64,000 nt of DNA from Tremella fuciformis (lineage: Eukaryota > Basidiomycota > Tremellomycetes > Tremellales > Tremellaceae), in the NCBI GenBank assembly GCA_032768795.1, contig CP136491.1:2480001-2544000 (forward strand), in the 5' to 3' direction. Both the position numbers and the translations under genes were made by a program. Every line of letters starts with the position of its first letter. Position 1 is the stretch's first letter. This document shows, piece by piece, positions 23,908-34,374 of this stretch. Under the pieces are notes generated by a model that worked only from the letters and a program-made list of their open reading frames with translations, searched no databases and was not told the DNA's origin.

Positions 23908-24592
23908 ATGGGAGGTGAGTGATATGTGCATGTACGAGGGAGGCGTGAGGATAACACGCAGTCACATTCTCGACATTATGGTCCCGGCTGTTCATGCGGA
24001 AAGAGACAAAAGTGCTCATACTCGGGTTGGACAATGCGGGCAAGGTGAGTGGCGCATGAACAATTCTCGTCCAAGTCCACTGACCAGTAGTCGACAATAC
24101 TCTATCGCATTACCATGGGCTCGGTAGTAGCCTCGGCTCCGACTGTTGGCAGCAATCACGAAATATACGACTACAAAGGCGTCCGGTTCGGCCTTATCGA
24201 TATCGGCGGCCAGACGAGTCTGCGGAATAGCTGGAGTCAATATTTTCTCGGGACCGAGGCTATCATACTGGTCATCGACTCGAGCGACAGTGCGCGCTTG
24301 AGCCTGGCCAAGTCCGAGTTGGGCAAGCTGGTCAAAGACGAGGCGAGTCTGCGGCCAGCGTGGGGTTGTGGGCTGATGATAGACTCTGTCTACTGCTCTT
24401 TTGCTGGTCCTGGCAAACAAGCAGGATCTTCCTGTCGCACAGGGTCGCCTCACGCCCGCACAGGTCTCGGATGCACTGGGCCTGACGGATTTGCGGGAAC
24501 GCGAGTGGCAAATAATGGGATGTAGTGCTCTGACGGGAGAAGGGCTGTTCGAGGGCATGGACTGGCTCGTCGGCAAGCTGGCCGCCAGATGA
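23908..24592 (+). CDS. ARL5-like small GTPase
   Basis: ARF-family GTPase; ARL5 recruits tethers at the trans-Golgi. The first coding exon is only ATG-GGA-G, giving Gly2 for N-myristoylation (M-G-V-T-F). Exon 2 carries the P-loop [10 protein letters not shown] and continues after an intron as [20 protein letters not shown]. The switch region [20 protein letters not shown] and the guanine motifs VIDSSD and LANKQDLP follow. The C-terminus [20 protein letters not shown] matches ARL5 better than ARL1 or ARF. The junction near 24345-24395 (third intron) could not be fixed by eye. Its upstream region was invaded by a Helitron-like element. Confidence 0.8.
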
Positions 24593-24759
24593 CGGACATG
24601 ACGTGCAGGAAGCCATCGCGAGGCTTCGCAACGATATGGTGACGCCACGTCCTCGAGGGCTCCCATCAGCATCAGCACGACTCGCAGTCCCGAGAAACAC
24701 GTTGTAACGATATCACGACCACATGCATGATGATGATGGGTACTGTGACCATGCTGCAT

Positions 24760-26054
24760 TCAGAACCCTCCGCTCAGACCCACTCGACCGGCGCCACTGC
24801 TGGAAGACCCTCTCAACCACGAGCCAAGACCGAACACGCCGCGCCCTTCTCTCCACGCAATCCTGGACACTTTGATGATTTCCCTCGCGAAGATCTCGCC
24901 GAAGCCCAACATGATGCCGTTGACGAACGGCAGGACAAGGTTGATGCCGATGACTGCCATGACTCTGCCAAAGGACAGGTGGGAGGGCATGGTGAAGATG
25001 CTCAAGGTGAGACTCGGCGGCTGAGCAGGAGATGGGTTGCCCCCGGCCTCCCGCTGACTGGGAGCCCTCGGGGCGGTGACTGCGGAGTCGGCTTTGGACA
25101 AGCCAGACGGTGTGCTGGCGGACGGAACGGGATCCGTTGCTGCTTGGCCGAGAGCATTCGACGACCGCGGGACAGACATCATGTCCTCTCCTGAGCGGTC
25201 GGACGACGATCGCGGAGGCGAAAGATCCTCTCCCGAGGACGGTGTGACCGAGATCTCCTCCCAAGCCTGCGAAGTCGCCGAGTGCCTCGAGGTAGCCGAG
25301 GACTGCGGGAGCGGGAGAGATGGGGACGACGGCGCCGTGTCCTGCAAAGACGGCGGCAGGGGGTCTTTCGACGTGGTCGGATCGTAGCCTCTCGACACGT
25401 GCTGCGGGCGGTGTTCGCCAACGGGGATGGCCTGACCAGCCCTGATGTCCGCATCGGTGACACCGCGGCCGTCGACCACGCTGCCCGTCGCACCCGCCGG
25501 CGTGTCCCCTTTGACCATTTCCCAGGCCTCCTTAACCTTCCTGCCGCGCTCGCCCGTGGCCCTGCCCACATCACTCTTCTTGCTCGGGCCAGCCTCGCTG
25601 AGCTCCTCGTCGAGCTTACGCTTCCGCCGTTCCGCCTCGTCCTTGTCCTTCTTCGCCTTGCGCTCTGCAGCCGCTCGGTCCTTGATGACTTTCTCCTTCG
25701 CTTCGGCTTCTTTCTCCAGAGCGGTCCGGATGGCCAGGGCCTTCTCGCGCGCGACCTTGGACTCGGCCTGCCAGTGCTCGACGTAGGACTCGTATGTCTG
25801 CTGCCATGTGTCTAGCCCCTCCACCTGGTCTTCGGGGCGCGGAGGCGCAGGCTCGCTCAGCGCGTCAGGGCCGAGCACATTGACCGACTCGGGCGCCGAA
25901 GATTGGGGCGGTAGGGGCGAGGGAGAGAAGGAGGACGAGAGGGAGGACTGGGCGTCAGCTCGCTGTTACCCGCCGTGAGGGCGTCGCTCACACCCAGGGC
26001 GTCTTCCATGTTGTCGGATAGGTCCTTTTGTGCTTCCTGACGAGTGTCCGACAT
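24760..26054 (-). CDS. MIM1/TOM13-type mitochondrial outer-membrane import protein with long N-terminus
   Basis: A 63-nt first exon from ATG 26052-26054 (MSDTRQEAQKDLSDNMEDAL) joins through a 44-nt intron to a large exon. The middle is Ser/Pro-rich with a strongly charged helix (EKEAEAKEKVIKDRAAAERK). Near the C-terminus lies the TOM13/MIM1 signature, INLVLPFVNGIMLGFGEIFA, one hydrophobic helix. MIM1 inserts alpha-helical proteins into the mitochondrial outer membrane. The product is about 420 residues, whereas the yeast protein is near 113, so most of it is lineage-specific extension. Its start faces the transposon insertion 243 bp away. Confidence 0.7.
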
Positions 26055-26291
26055 TATCCTCAGTGATCAGTGAAGTTTAGCCTTCCTTGATGCTTCCGAC
26101 TGGTTTTTCCGAATAATCAATCAGTTTGGAAGACGCCATCACATCGGCAGAGGTCGTGAGCGTGTGGAGCCCCGCGAATGACACTTACTCGAGTACCCTT
26201 TCAGCGTCGACAAATGCAGTGCAGGTCGGTTGTTGCATACGTTCGGTCATATGAGGTGTCGCAACTCGAAACCTAGCTGAGTCAGTTGACA
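26055..26291. promoter_or_regulatory. Former shared promoter of MIM1 and the ZUP1-like gene
   Basis: Before the 5.9-kb insertion, the sequence ending at the GCATG target site would have been continuous with the ZUP1-like start codon (32236). That makes a divergent promoter of roughly 240 bp. The insertion left it joined only to MIM1. Confidence 0.5.
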
Positions 26292-26296
26292 GCATG
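26292..26296. repeat. Target-site duplication GCATG, left copy
   Basis: The same five bases occur at 32234-32238, directly outside the right inverted repeat and in the same orientation. Confidence 0.8.
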
Positions 26297-26317
26297 TACG
26301 GCGTCGAGATCGTCCCA
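26297..26317. repeat. Left 21-bp terminal inverted repeat
   Basis: Begins TACG and continues GCGTCGAGATCGTCCCA. The reverse complement of 32213-32233 begins TACC and continues with the same 17 bases, so 20 of 21 match. Confidence 0.8.
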
Positions 26318-26483
26318 TCGGCGTTTTCTTTTCTCTCAACGCACACTTCTCTTTTCATGATGTACATTGAATGAACTTCTACGGCTTGTTCGACTGCAAG
26401 ATGCATCAACTGTGCTCAGCTTGCCGAGTGACACTCACCATCTTCCCCCCAACCTTGCATGAACATTGTGCTGCTCAATCAAT

Positions 26484-29033
26484 ATGACCAAGTGCAGCTC
26501 CTGCAATTGTGATCGTCCTGCCATGCCCGCCAACAGTGATGTCTGCGGGCTTTGCAAAGCGATGGCCATGGCAATGGACAAGCCTCAAATGCTGCCAATG
26601 GTGACGGGTGTGAGCAATCTCTGTCAGCTTTATGCAAAAGGCTGACTTTAGCTACGTGCTCGCTGCTGTCAACAGTGCGGGGCTTTTGGTCTTGCAGATA
26701 TAGATGGCACATCAACCGATCTTTGGACATGCCCGGCATGCAACACTCCTGGTATGCACGTTCTGGGCAGCAATAGCCGCACAGCACCGGTTTACCAACA
26801 GATGTTTCCGCACACCCCCGTTCTTTTGGAGCCATTGCAGAGGAGCGTCAATCAAATGCAGCTTCTCGGCAAACTTTCAATGCCCTCACTTCCAAGCAGA
26901 TCATCAGCAGTCGCGCAACTCGCAAAGCTGGCATGGATCAGGGTGTTCCTCATCATCCCGCGGTGAAAATCAGTGTCTTTGTGGCCGGTAAGTGGTGTGT
27001 GGCAGTGTTTCCTGCAAAGCCTGATGCATCAGACTCTTCTAAAAAGCCTCGACCTTGGAATTACCAGGTGCCGGACCTTCACCCAGATTGGAACATGCTC
27101 GTCAAGGAGATGCTGCTGGCTGCATGGGAGAAAGTGGTTGTCTGTTGGAATGGGCCCGGTCAGGGCTTTGCCACATATGGGTTTGAGCTAGTCTAGTCAG
27201 TGTTCCCTCTCCTGAGAAGGGATCAAGGCGTTAACATGCAAGCGGGTTGGCATCAAAGGCTTTGCACGACAAAGCCGGCAAGCCTGCTATTCTTGACAAC
27301 GACTTTGAGGAGGGTGACCTGCTTCTTGCGACATTCTTTCGCAAACGTTTCAAGCCAAAAGAAGGCTTCTACGGAAAACCTTTAGACGTTGCACATGGAT
27401 ATATCCACCTCATGTTCACTGTTCGGCCAGCTGTTCTTACACGGGTGTGTAATGTTGGCAGATTGCTTATCTGTAAGCTGACCAGCAGAAGCGGGGCCAT
27501 AGTCCTGATTCTTCTGTCGAGGATCTCACACCAATCAAGTTGCTGAAAGGGGCCAAAAGCATGTCCGTGTCAACACATACCTCCCAGACTGTCAATGAGC
27601 TTCTTCCGTCATACATCACCAACAGTAAGTCAGAAGATTTGGGAAGACAGCATGCTGATCAGCTTAGCACTTCCCCCCTCGCAAAGCCTCTTTCAAAGCA
27701 TGTTCATTCCTTCAACTTCTCGAGCTCGGAACAGCGGCGGACAAATTGGGCCAACTATCCCCAGTGGCTTTGAGAAGGTTCACATCCGACGGATCTATCC
27801 CCGCTTTGTAGAGTTGGAGGACAACATTGTCAGAGTCGGGCATGATATTGTGGAGGAAGCTTTTGTTGCAAAGAAGCATTTTGCCGAGGGTATGTTCAGG
27901 CTGGCATACAAGGTGAGTTGTGTGTACAGAATGGCAGTGTCTGATAGCTCTTCAGATGCGGCTTGCCAGCAATACAGAGACTCATTGGGTGGCTAAACGC
28001 TATTTCACAATGCAAGCCACGCTCCAGGCTCCATTTTCGATCACAAACCCTAAAGCTCCACTTGACGAGGATCAGCAGCTGCATCTCAACTGGCTTGATG
28101 TGACCCATGGTGTCTATCTTGCTCGGTCCCTTGACGAGTTCCTGGGGGGGCTGAAGAGGAAGAAGAACGCTCGCACTGCACACAGTGAGCCATTCAATTG
28201 CAGCAGCAAGGCGACTCATGGGCCAGGCTTTGGGATCACCCCATGTTTCATTGCCATGGAGTGCTCTCGAGAAAATGGCCTGCCCTTAAGGAGCTGGTTG
28301 ATTGAGCCCGACCTTTCTGTTGCCCCTCCTGGACACTATGTCCGCGAACAGAAGTTCTTCGGATCCTTTTACGAAGGCATCCAACGGCAGACCACGCAGC
28401 CGGCTCATGAGGAGTATGTGCCAATGGTACTTCAGCAAGAGCTACATGCGTGGCTGCATTATCATTTTGAGAAGGCAACAAATGGAGAATGCGTTCCAGC
28501 AGATATACAAGGTATGTCGCGTGACTCTTCAGTGGCTATGCTAATGTCAGGCTTTGTGTATTGGCCCAATGAAGCAGCCAGGTCTCGTAATATAGGAAAG
28601 GCAACAAACACCTATCAAGTCAGGCTTTTTGATCTGATGGCTCACTCGTTTGTTGTCATCAAGCACCCATCAGCAGATAACTGACCAGACGCGTAGCTTT
28701 GCTCGAACTCTTGGCCCAGGTGATGCAGGCAATCCCGGGGTGAAGGCATTTCTTTATGGGCACAAGTGCAATCTGGTCTGCAAGGAGGCCAAGCTCAAAC
28801 CTTTCACCGACCCATCTGAACTCCTTTATGAGTATGTGTGTGATCCAGCAGACATTCCATTTTGGCGACAAGAGGAAGGAGAAGCAGAATTGTGGCAGAG
28901 CAACCCGGAGATCAGTGAGGCCTGGCGGAAAACAGGTCAGTGTGTGTATGACCATATCCCCATTGGCCCAAGACCACCTTCGGCTTTGATATGTGAGGTA
29001 CTGGATTTGAACGAGCCATTTGGGCTGAAATGA
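26484..29033 (+). CDS. Alpha-kinase-like protein with N-terminal zinc clusters (transposon-borne)
   Basis: Exon 1 from ATG 26484 encodes a Cys cluster (MTKCSSCNCDRPAM, then CGLCK). A GTGAGC intron joins it to a second cluster (CCQQCGAF, then WTCPACN). The C-terminal part matches alpha-kinases (MHCK/EF2K type): FTMQATLQAPFSI, HGVYLARSLDEFLGG, FIAMECSRENGLPLRSWLIE, HAWLHYHFEKA, VPADIQG (catalytic-loop DxQG), RLFDLMAHS, then GPGDAGNPGVKAFLYGHKCN and LVC, where His/Cys residues bind zinc in the family. Several introns interrupt it; junctions near 26930, 27490 and 28510-28720 were not all resolved. Stop 29031-29033 if the last intron is not used. Alpha-kinase genes are expanded in basidiomycetes. 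Activity is inferred. Confidence 0.65.
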
Positions 29034-29111
29034 CGCGTCTATGCATGTCTTTTGTGCTGAACGCGTCCTGCACAGGCATGGTGCTTGTTTGACAAAGTTG
29101 ACATAATATCT

Positions 29112-30726
29112 ATGTTATGCACCGCCCCTGAATGGGCGACTAGCATGGAGGATCCCATCAATTGTTTCTTCTCACCTACCTCATATCCCACAAATATGTC
29201 TATCCCTCGAAACCAAGGCAAGCACGCGCCAAAGATTCACTCAGCTGTTGACCATGCAGTTGATCCCAAGGACGATACCATCATACTACAAACCTTGATC
29301 AACAAACATCATGGAGTTTTCAAGGCAATCAATGACGAGTTGAAACAGAAGTATCCTCATCTGTCATTTGGGTACGCATACACTTACCCCAATATATTGT
29401 AAACTCATCTCAGCGGGAGGTCTACATTCTTTCGACGCTTAGAGCAGCTTGGCATCGAGGGGTATAGAAAGGCTTCTTTACGAGGAGCAGACCTGGAACA
29501 AGCACTGACGTTGCTCCCGCTCTACCATCAAGGACGAGGATTCCGTGGTTCACAGCATGCTTTGAGCCTTGTCGGAGTCCACACAACTCAGTGAGTACAC
29601 TGAAATACAATGGAGCTCACAGCAGAGCTGCCGTTCTACAAGCTTTACGCCATATGGACCCAGCTGCCCTTGTTGCTCGACAGCTTGGGCAAAAGGGCCG
29701 TACTCACCGATGCCCTATTGTCTCGGCAGGAGCAAATGAGCAGTGGTCAGTTGACGGACATGATAAACTGTCAAAGCATGGGTTTGGGATATACGGCATC
29801 CGAGATGTGTATTCCGGCAAATTCCTTGCCCTCCATGTGTTCCCCAGCAACAGACTTGCGTCCAATATCAAATGGTTGTTTCTTAAGACCGTACGAGCAA
29901 CTCATGGTGTGTAACAACAGAAGAGGGTGCATATGCGGCTGATTAGAACAGGCTTTCCTGTGCAGATTGCCGCAGACAGAGGTTCGGAATGTGGGCTCAT
30001 GTTTCAATGCCAGGCGCATCTTCGGTGAGGCGAAAGACTACCGTGCTCTGTCCTAAACGTACTGCAAGGGCTGAAAAGGCAGAACAACTTATTCACACCA
30101 AGATCTCAGCGAGATTCCCTCCCATATTCAACTGCCATCAGTTCGCAACATCACAATTGAGCGTGCATGGGGTGTGATCTGCAAGGAGATAGACAGACTT
30201 GTGGAGAAGAAACTTGACGAGGGGATGTCCGGGGGATTTGTCCCGACAAATGGAACTCACAGGTGACCTTCTCTCTCATTCTTCCGCATGCTTGTCAGCT
30301 TGCCGCCAGCTCACAGACAGTGCATTGTTCTGGTGGATATTTGCACCACTGCTGCAAGAGACTCTCAACGAGCACTGTCTTTTTCACAACACGTACAAGG
30401 TTCGAAAGCAGCGTGACAAACTGAATCCATCTGGAGGTCGGCGAGAAAGCTTCTGGGCAAATCCTCAGCATTGGGGAGGAGATCAATGCCTACAATCTAT
30501 ACCGCCGGAGGAGGAGGAGAATCTGTTACAATGTATGACAGACATAGAGGCGGACGGTCATCTCCAGTGGCTACCTGTTGCGGCTAGCAACTTGCTGGAA
30601 GAAACAAGGCTTGGTCTGGGTGCTACATGCCCGCCTCTCAGGTGGGAAACGGCTTGGGAGGTGTTTTATCTTGTACTACCATGGGTTCGTGACAAACTCC
30701 CGCCCCTTATTGAACACGAGTTGTGA
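29112..30726 (+). CDS. Integrase-core (DDE) transposase of the element
   Basis: Five exons are joined in phase over most of the gene. The N-terminal part (LQTLINKHHGVFKAINDELK, FFRRLEQLGIEGYRKASL) looks like a DNA-binding region. The catalytic core is retroviral-integrase-like: first Asp in EQWSVDGHDKLSKHGFGIYG, second Asp in QIAADRGSECGLM, Glu in VRNITIERAWGVICKEIDR. The C-terminal part (WWIFAPLLQETLNEH, YKVRKQRDKLNPSGG) matches a basidiomycete family annotated as integrase core proteins. Introns begin near 29372, 29591, 29907 and 30028. The junction at 30262-30296 does not keep frame in my reading. The start is the first ATG; an upstream exon from 29076 is possible through fusion with the kinase. 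Confidence 0.7.
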
Positions 30727-30752
30727 CGTGGGAACCTGTCAAGATTTGTACA

Positions 30753-32150
30753 TCACTCATCAAGTATATGAATATCGTGGTCAGCAAGTCCAGCAAAGAC
30801 CCCCTCTGTGATTGTTCCATCCAAGGATTTCCCAACTAGGTTCTCCATGTGCCGACAGGTGTAGAACACTGCCGTCACCCTTTCCTCTGTGACGCTCCCA
30901 GCACCCAGACCATGGTGAATGAGGGATCTTGTTGGTGCAATGATGGCATCGCCAGCACACAGTTTGACATCAAGATTGAGCTGGGGAAAACGGGTGAAAG
31001 CCGGAGGACCGTCCAGCTGGACAATGAGGGAGGGGATCCCGGGGGAGTCATTGGTATCAAGGTGAGGCTTTCGAGCTTCCCCATAACCAAATGCCACGCC
31101 TGAGGCCAGACCGCCAAATCGAAGTTGTTGATTGAGTGGCTGAGTGTTGTTGGCATCGGCAGCAATGTTGGCAAAGTGACCAACATGGAAGGCATAGTCG
31201 GTGGTGGTGGGATCCAGCTTTGCATAGTAGCGTCGGATAGGTGTTGCTACCAGCCGGTCCAAGGTGTTGGTGAGGTGATATGCAGCTTGACGTCGTCGAA
31301 GCTCTGATGAAGCCGGCTTGTGCAGAGCCTTCCGAGCTGATTGTAGGGTGTCTTTGGTGGTGCCCAGTGTGTTGCTCTGCCGTTTGATGATGGCAAAGTG
31401 GTAAGGGTGGAAGTGATTGTCGGAGTCATGTGTTGTCCGGCTCTTTGTCTTGGGAACATGCTTGCTCGGACCATATGAATCGAATCTTCGAAAGGCTCCA
31501 AGGATCTCCCTCCGACTGGCCCGCCCAATGATCTTCTCTAGGCGGATAATGTGATAGGGGAGTGTCAAATGGGAAGAGCGGATGGCTTGATTGCCAGGGC
31601 CAGCAATAACTTGTCGAGGGATGTTTGCGTAGGCAAGCTGAAGCTCTTGCAGTGTAGCATTGACTCGTTGCGAGCTGCGTGGGTGATTTGCATCAAGAAA
31701 GCGGTGGAGAAGCTCAAGGAGCACCGGATTGCTTGGCTCTGTGAAGGTCGTGACGTCGAGAGGGTGTTTGTTGAACACTTGTTCCGAGTAGAGGTGCCGG
31801 GAGGGGCGAGGGTTTTTCCTAAGTCCAGTCAGCCTTGACCTCGGCACAGGATTTTGGCATGGCTTCGCCTGGCCCTGCAAGGGGCAGTGAGGGAGAGATG
31901 GATGACGAAGAAGCCTGGTGATGAGCAGAGAGCGTACTCACTTTGCCCCTCCTGGCACTCCTTGCACTCCTTGGTCTATCGGTCGCGCTTGTTTGCTCGG
32001 GCGGTCGCTCGCTCGTTTGCTCGGGCGGTTGTGGCTGCGTTTCAATGCATGGCGGGTCAGGCCAGAGGCATTGCCATCAAGGGGGGGAGCCGGGGATTCA
32101 CTGGTCTGCCCCCCCTGTCCCTTGGTCGTGGATGTTGGTGAAATGAGCAT
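30753..32150 (-). CDS. TET/JBP-like 2-oxoglutarate/Fe(II) dioxygenase (transposon-borne)
   Basis: Exon 1 runs from ATG 32150 to 31942 (a basic Ser/Arg/Pro-rich leader). The intron 31819-31941 has a GTGAGT donor and CTGAC branch with TTAG acceptor. Exon 2 runs 31818-30753, and the joined frame is 424 codons plus stop. Without this splice the long frame has no Met before its C-terminus, so the intron decides the start. The C-terminal double-stranded beta-helix shows the metal ligands HxD in ARKPHLDTND, His in RSLIHHGLG, and the 2-oxoglutarate Arg in EERVTAVFYT. Fungal TET/JBP proteins oxidise 5-methylcytosine or thymine. Substrate here is inferred. Start lies 63 bp inside the right inverted repeat. 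Confidence 0.65.
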
Positions 32151-32212
32151 TGGCGGAGGCGAAGAGGCGAATGAACGAAGTGAACGGACGGGCGAAAAAA
32201 TTTCAACCGGCG

Positions 32213-32233
32213 TGGGACGATCTCGACGCGGTA
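32213..32233. repeat. Right 21-bp terminal inverted repeat
   Basis: Reads TGGGACGATCTCGACGC followed by GGTA, the inverse of the left repeat with one mismatch. GCATG follows at 32234-32238. Confidence 0.8.
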
Positions 32234-32235
32234 GC

Positions 32236-34207
32236 ATGCCTCTCTGCCCTGTCTGTGGTGAAGATGTCGATGCGGACTCGCATGCCTTCCAGTATCATGT
32301 GAACAGCCACCTCGATGAGCCCTCCTCTTCTCGCCCCCGCCGACCGACACCGCCCGGACCAAGCAGACCTCACTCGCCCCCGCCTGCCTTCGAAGACACT
32401 TCAGCAGCTTGCATAGTCTGTAGCTATCCCCTGGATGGACTGCCCGCGGAGCAAAGGCACAGGCATGTGAATACGTGTCTTGGTGCGTACCCGCTCAAAC
32501 ACATGGCCCGTGAGGGAGGCGCTGAGCAACAGACGAGGGGTTCCGGGCCGCCCGGCCTTCCGATCCTGCTGCAAATGGCAGCTTTGCACTCCAGACAATG
32601 AGGGCGGATGAATTTCACCAGGACCGCGATCTGGACTGGAGTCAAATGATGGAGGAGCAGCCTCGCGATGACGACTGGGTAGAGGTGGAATGGGATGGAC
32701 CGGCGAAGCCAGGCGGATGGCACGGATGGGTGGACAAGAAGCCTCACAAGGGCGACGGATGGTACGTCTGGGTCTGACCACAATACTACATAGCTCATCC
32801 CCTAAGGTGGGACCCTGTCACATCTTCCAGCCGGACCCGCGACATTCCCAGCAACTTCTCGCCTGGGCTGCTAGATGTCATGACGGATCTCCTGCGAAAG
32901 TCGATTGTGCAGGGAAACACTCGCTCTGCTGTTCTTTGCCGATATACGGTGCACATGAAGGGGTATTGGATGTTTGACATGGGTGAGCGAGGTATCAATG
33001 CCGTCATATTGTTCGCGGCGGTGTAGGTCTCGTGCTCATCGCCAGGCTGGGGATGTGGCTATCGCAATGCGTTGATGGCGCTCTCTTCCCTACTGGCCGC
33101 ATGCCCTGAATATCGTCCGGCCTTTTCTCGAGATCTCAACGGAGCAGACCCCGGTGTTCGTCGATTGCAAGGCTGGATAGAAGAAGCTTGGGGAGCCGGG
33201 CATGACCCGCCAGGCCGCGCGCACTTTCGAGGTAAAGTCCTCGGGACGCGCAAATGGATCGGCACTTCCGACCTGTACGCCATGTACACCTACAAAGGGG
33301 TCCCGTGCAATTTGTACGACTTCCCAAAGGCGAAAGATAAGGAGAAGACCTCGAAGGCCAGCTGGCATCTCCAACAATACGTCAAGGAGTATTTCTCGGA
33401 TCGCCCACCCAGGCCGAATGGCGCCAACGCTTTCGACATGCTCATGCGGGTAAACGAGGGCGGACAGGGCAGAGGCGAGGCTGTGCGCCGGTCGAACAAG
33501 CTCCCACTCATACTACAGGTCAGCTATGTCGCTGCCAGTAGTCCACCTGCCTTGGCTGACAAGCAGCATGCCGGTCACTCGCGTACCATCGTCGGGTACG
33601 AGGAGACCACAGGTGGCACGATCAACCTGTTGCTCTTCGATCCAGGCAGATCCGTCCCGAGATCTCTGCGATCCGAAGCCATATCCCGCCTGGCGGGCCC
33701 GCCCAAGGCAAAACCCAGACTACAGACCGAGCCGGGTCTGCGGAGATCCCTGACAGAGTCGCACGAGACACTGCGTTTCTCCCGGCCGTACAGCAACGGG
33801 GCCTCGGAAATCATCACACCGGTCCTCGAGGTCACAGTGCCTCCTCGGGATGCCAGCGGGGACGATGAGGTGAACAGATTGAATGGCGGCAGCGCTCTGC
33901 TCGAGTCCGACGAGGAGATTGACCAAGGTGGGTGGGTCAGGAAGAAGATTGCGAAGAGTGTCAGGCGGGCCATAGGTGGGGTGACGGGGAAACGCAAGGA
34001 GAGGGAGGAGGTTGGTGTGGACTGCCTGGACAAGTTCCGGGTGGGCTTGGGAGGACTCAAGTGCATTCACTCGCCTTTCTCACTCGGAGACCGCGCTGAC
34101 TGTTCAGCTGGAACTCGGAGTTTCAGGTTTTGGCATTCACGGGCGGGCCGCTGCTCACTCCTTCACAGCGAGAGCAGAGGAAAATTCTGAGCAGCACGGT
34201 AAGATAG
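32236..34207 (+). CDS. UFM1-protease-fold (C78/ZUP1-MUG105 type) cysteine peptidase with zinc fingers
   Basis: The N-terminus has two C2H2/C2HC-like fingers (MPLCPVCGEDVDADSHAFQY, then ACIVCSYPLDG with a distal His). A plausible third segment around 32610-32780 is joined by introns. The peptidase core shows the catalytic Cys in GWGCGYRNALMALSSLL (created by splicing near 33030), and His and Asp in AGHSRTIVGYEET and LLLFDPG. The C-terminus (EFQVLAFTGGPLLTPSQREQ) is spliced on at 34067-34107. ZUP1 cleaves Lys63-linked ubiquitin chains in genome maintenance; fungi keep this branch without UFM1. The start ATG lies inside the transposon target duplication, and the frame stays open into the transposon to 31918, so a chimeric leader is possible. 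Confidence 0.75.
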
Positions 34208-34374
34208 AAAGGTATGTTGTAGCCAAACAAGTGCTTGTTTGTAGCATTACAGGGTATTTGTTGCATTCAGTTTCAGATGAGGGGTATCGCCGTGAGGTTT
34301 ATCTCGACCCTACAACGCGCTCACTCCGAGCTCGTACAACGCGCATGTCTATTCCCGAAACTACCACCTCCCTG

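Larger units (their letters stand above)
26297..32233 (+). mobile_element. 5.9-kb DNA transposon with alpha-kinase, DDE transposase and TET/JBP-like genes
   Basis: The ends are seen directly: 21-bp inverted repeats with one mismatch, flanked by a 5-bp direct repeat GCATG. Inside are an alpha-kinase-like gene and an integrase-core transposase gene on the plus strand, and a TET/JBP-like dioxygenase gene on the minus strand. All three have their start within the repeats. It lies between MIM1 and a ZUP1-like peptidase gene, 2 bp before the apparent start codon of the latter. Base use inside is AT-richer than the flanking genes. TET/JBP genes are known passengers of KDZ transposons in mushrooms; this transposase is of the retroviral-integrase type instead. 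A published name for this three-gene arrangement is not known to me. Confidence 0.8.

Noticed and set aside
26185..26463. Two-exon minus-strand gene (exon MFMQGWGED spliced to a 70-residue frame), possibly fused to MIM1
   Set aside because: The frame crosses the left inverted repeat at 26297-26317, so it mixes transposon and host DNA. The splice into MIM1 would need a poor GAG acceptor.
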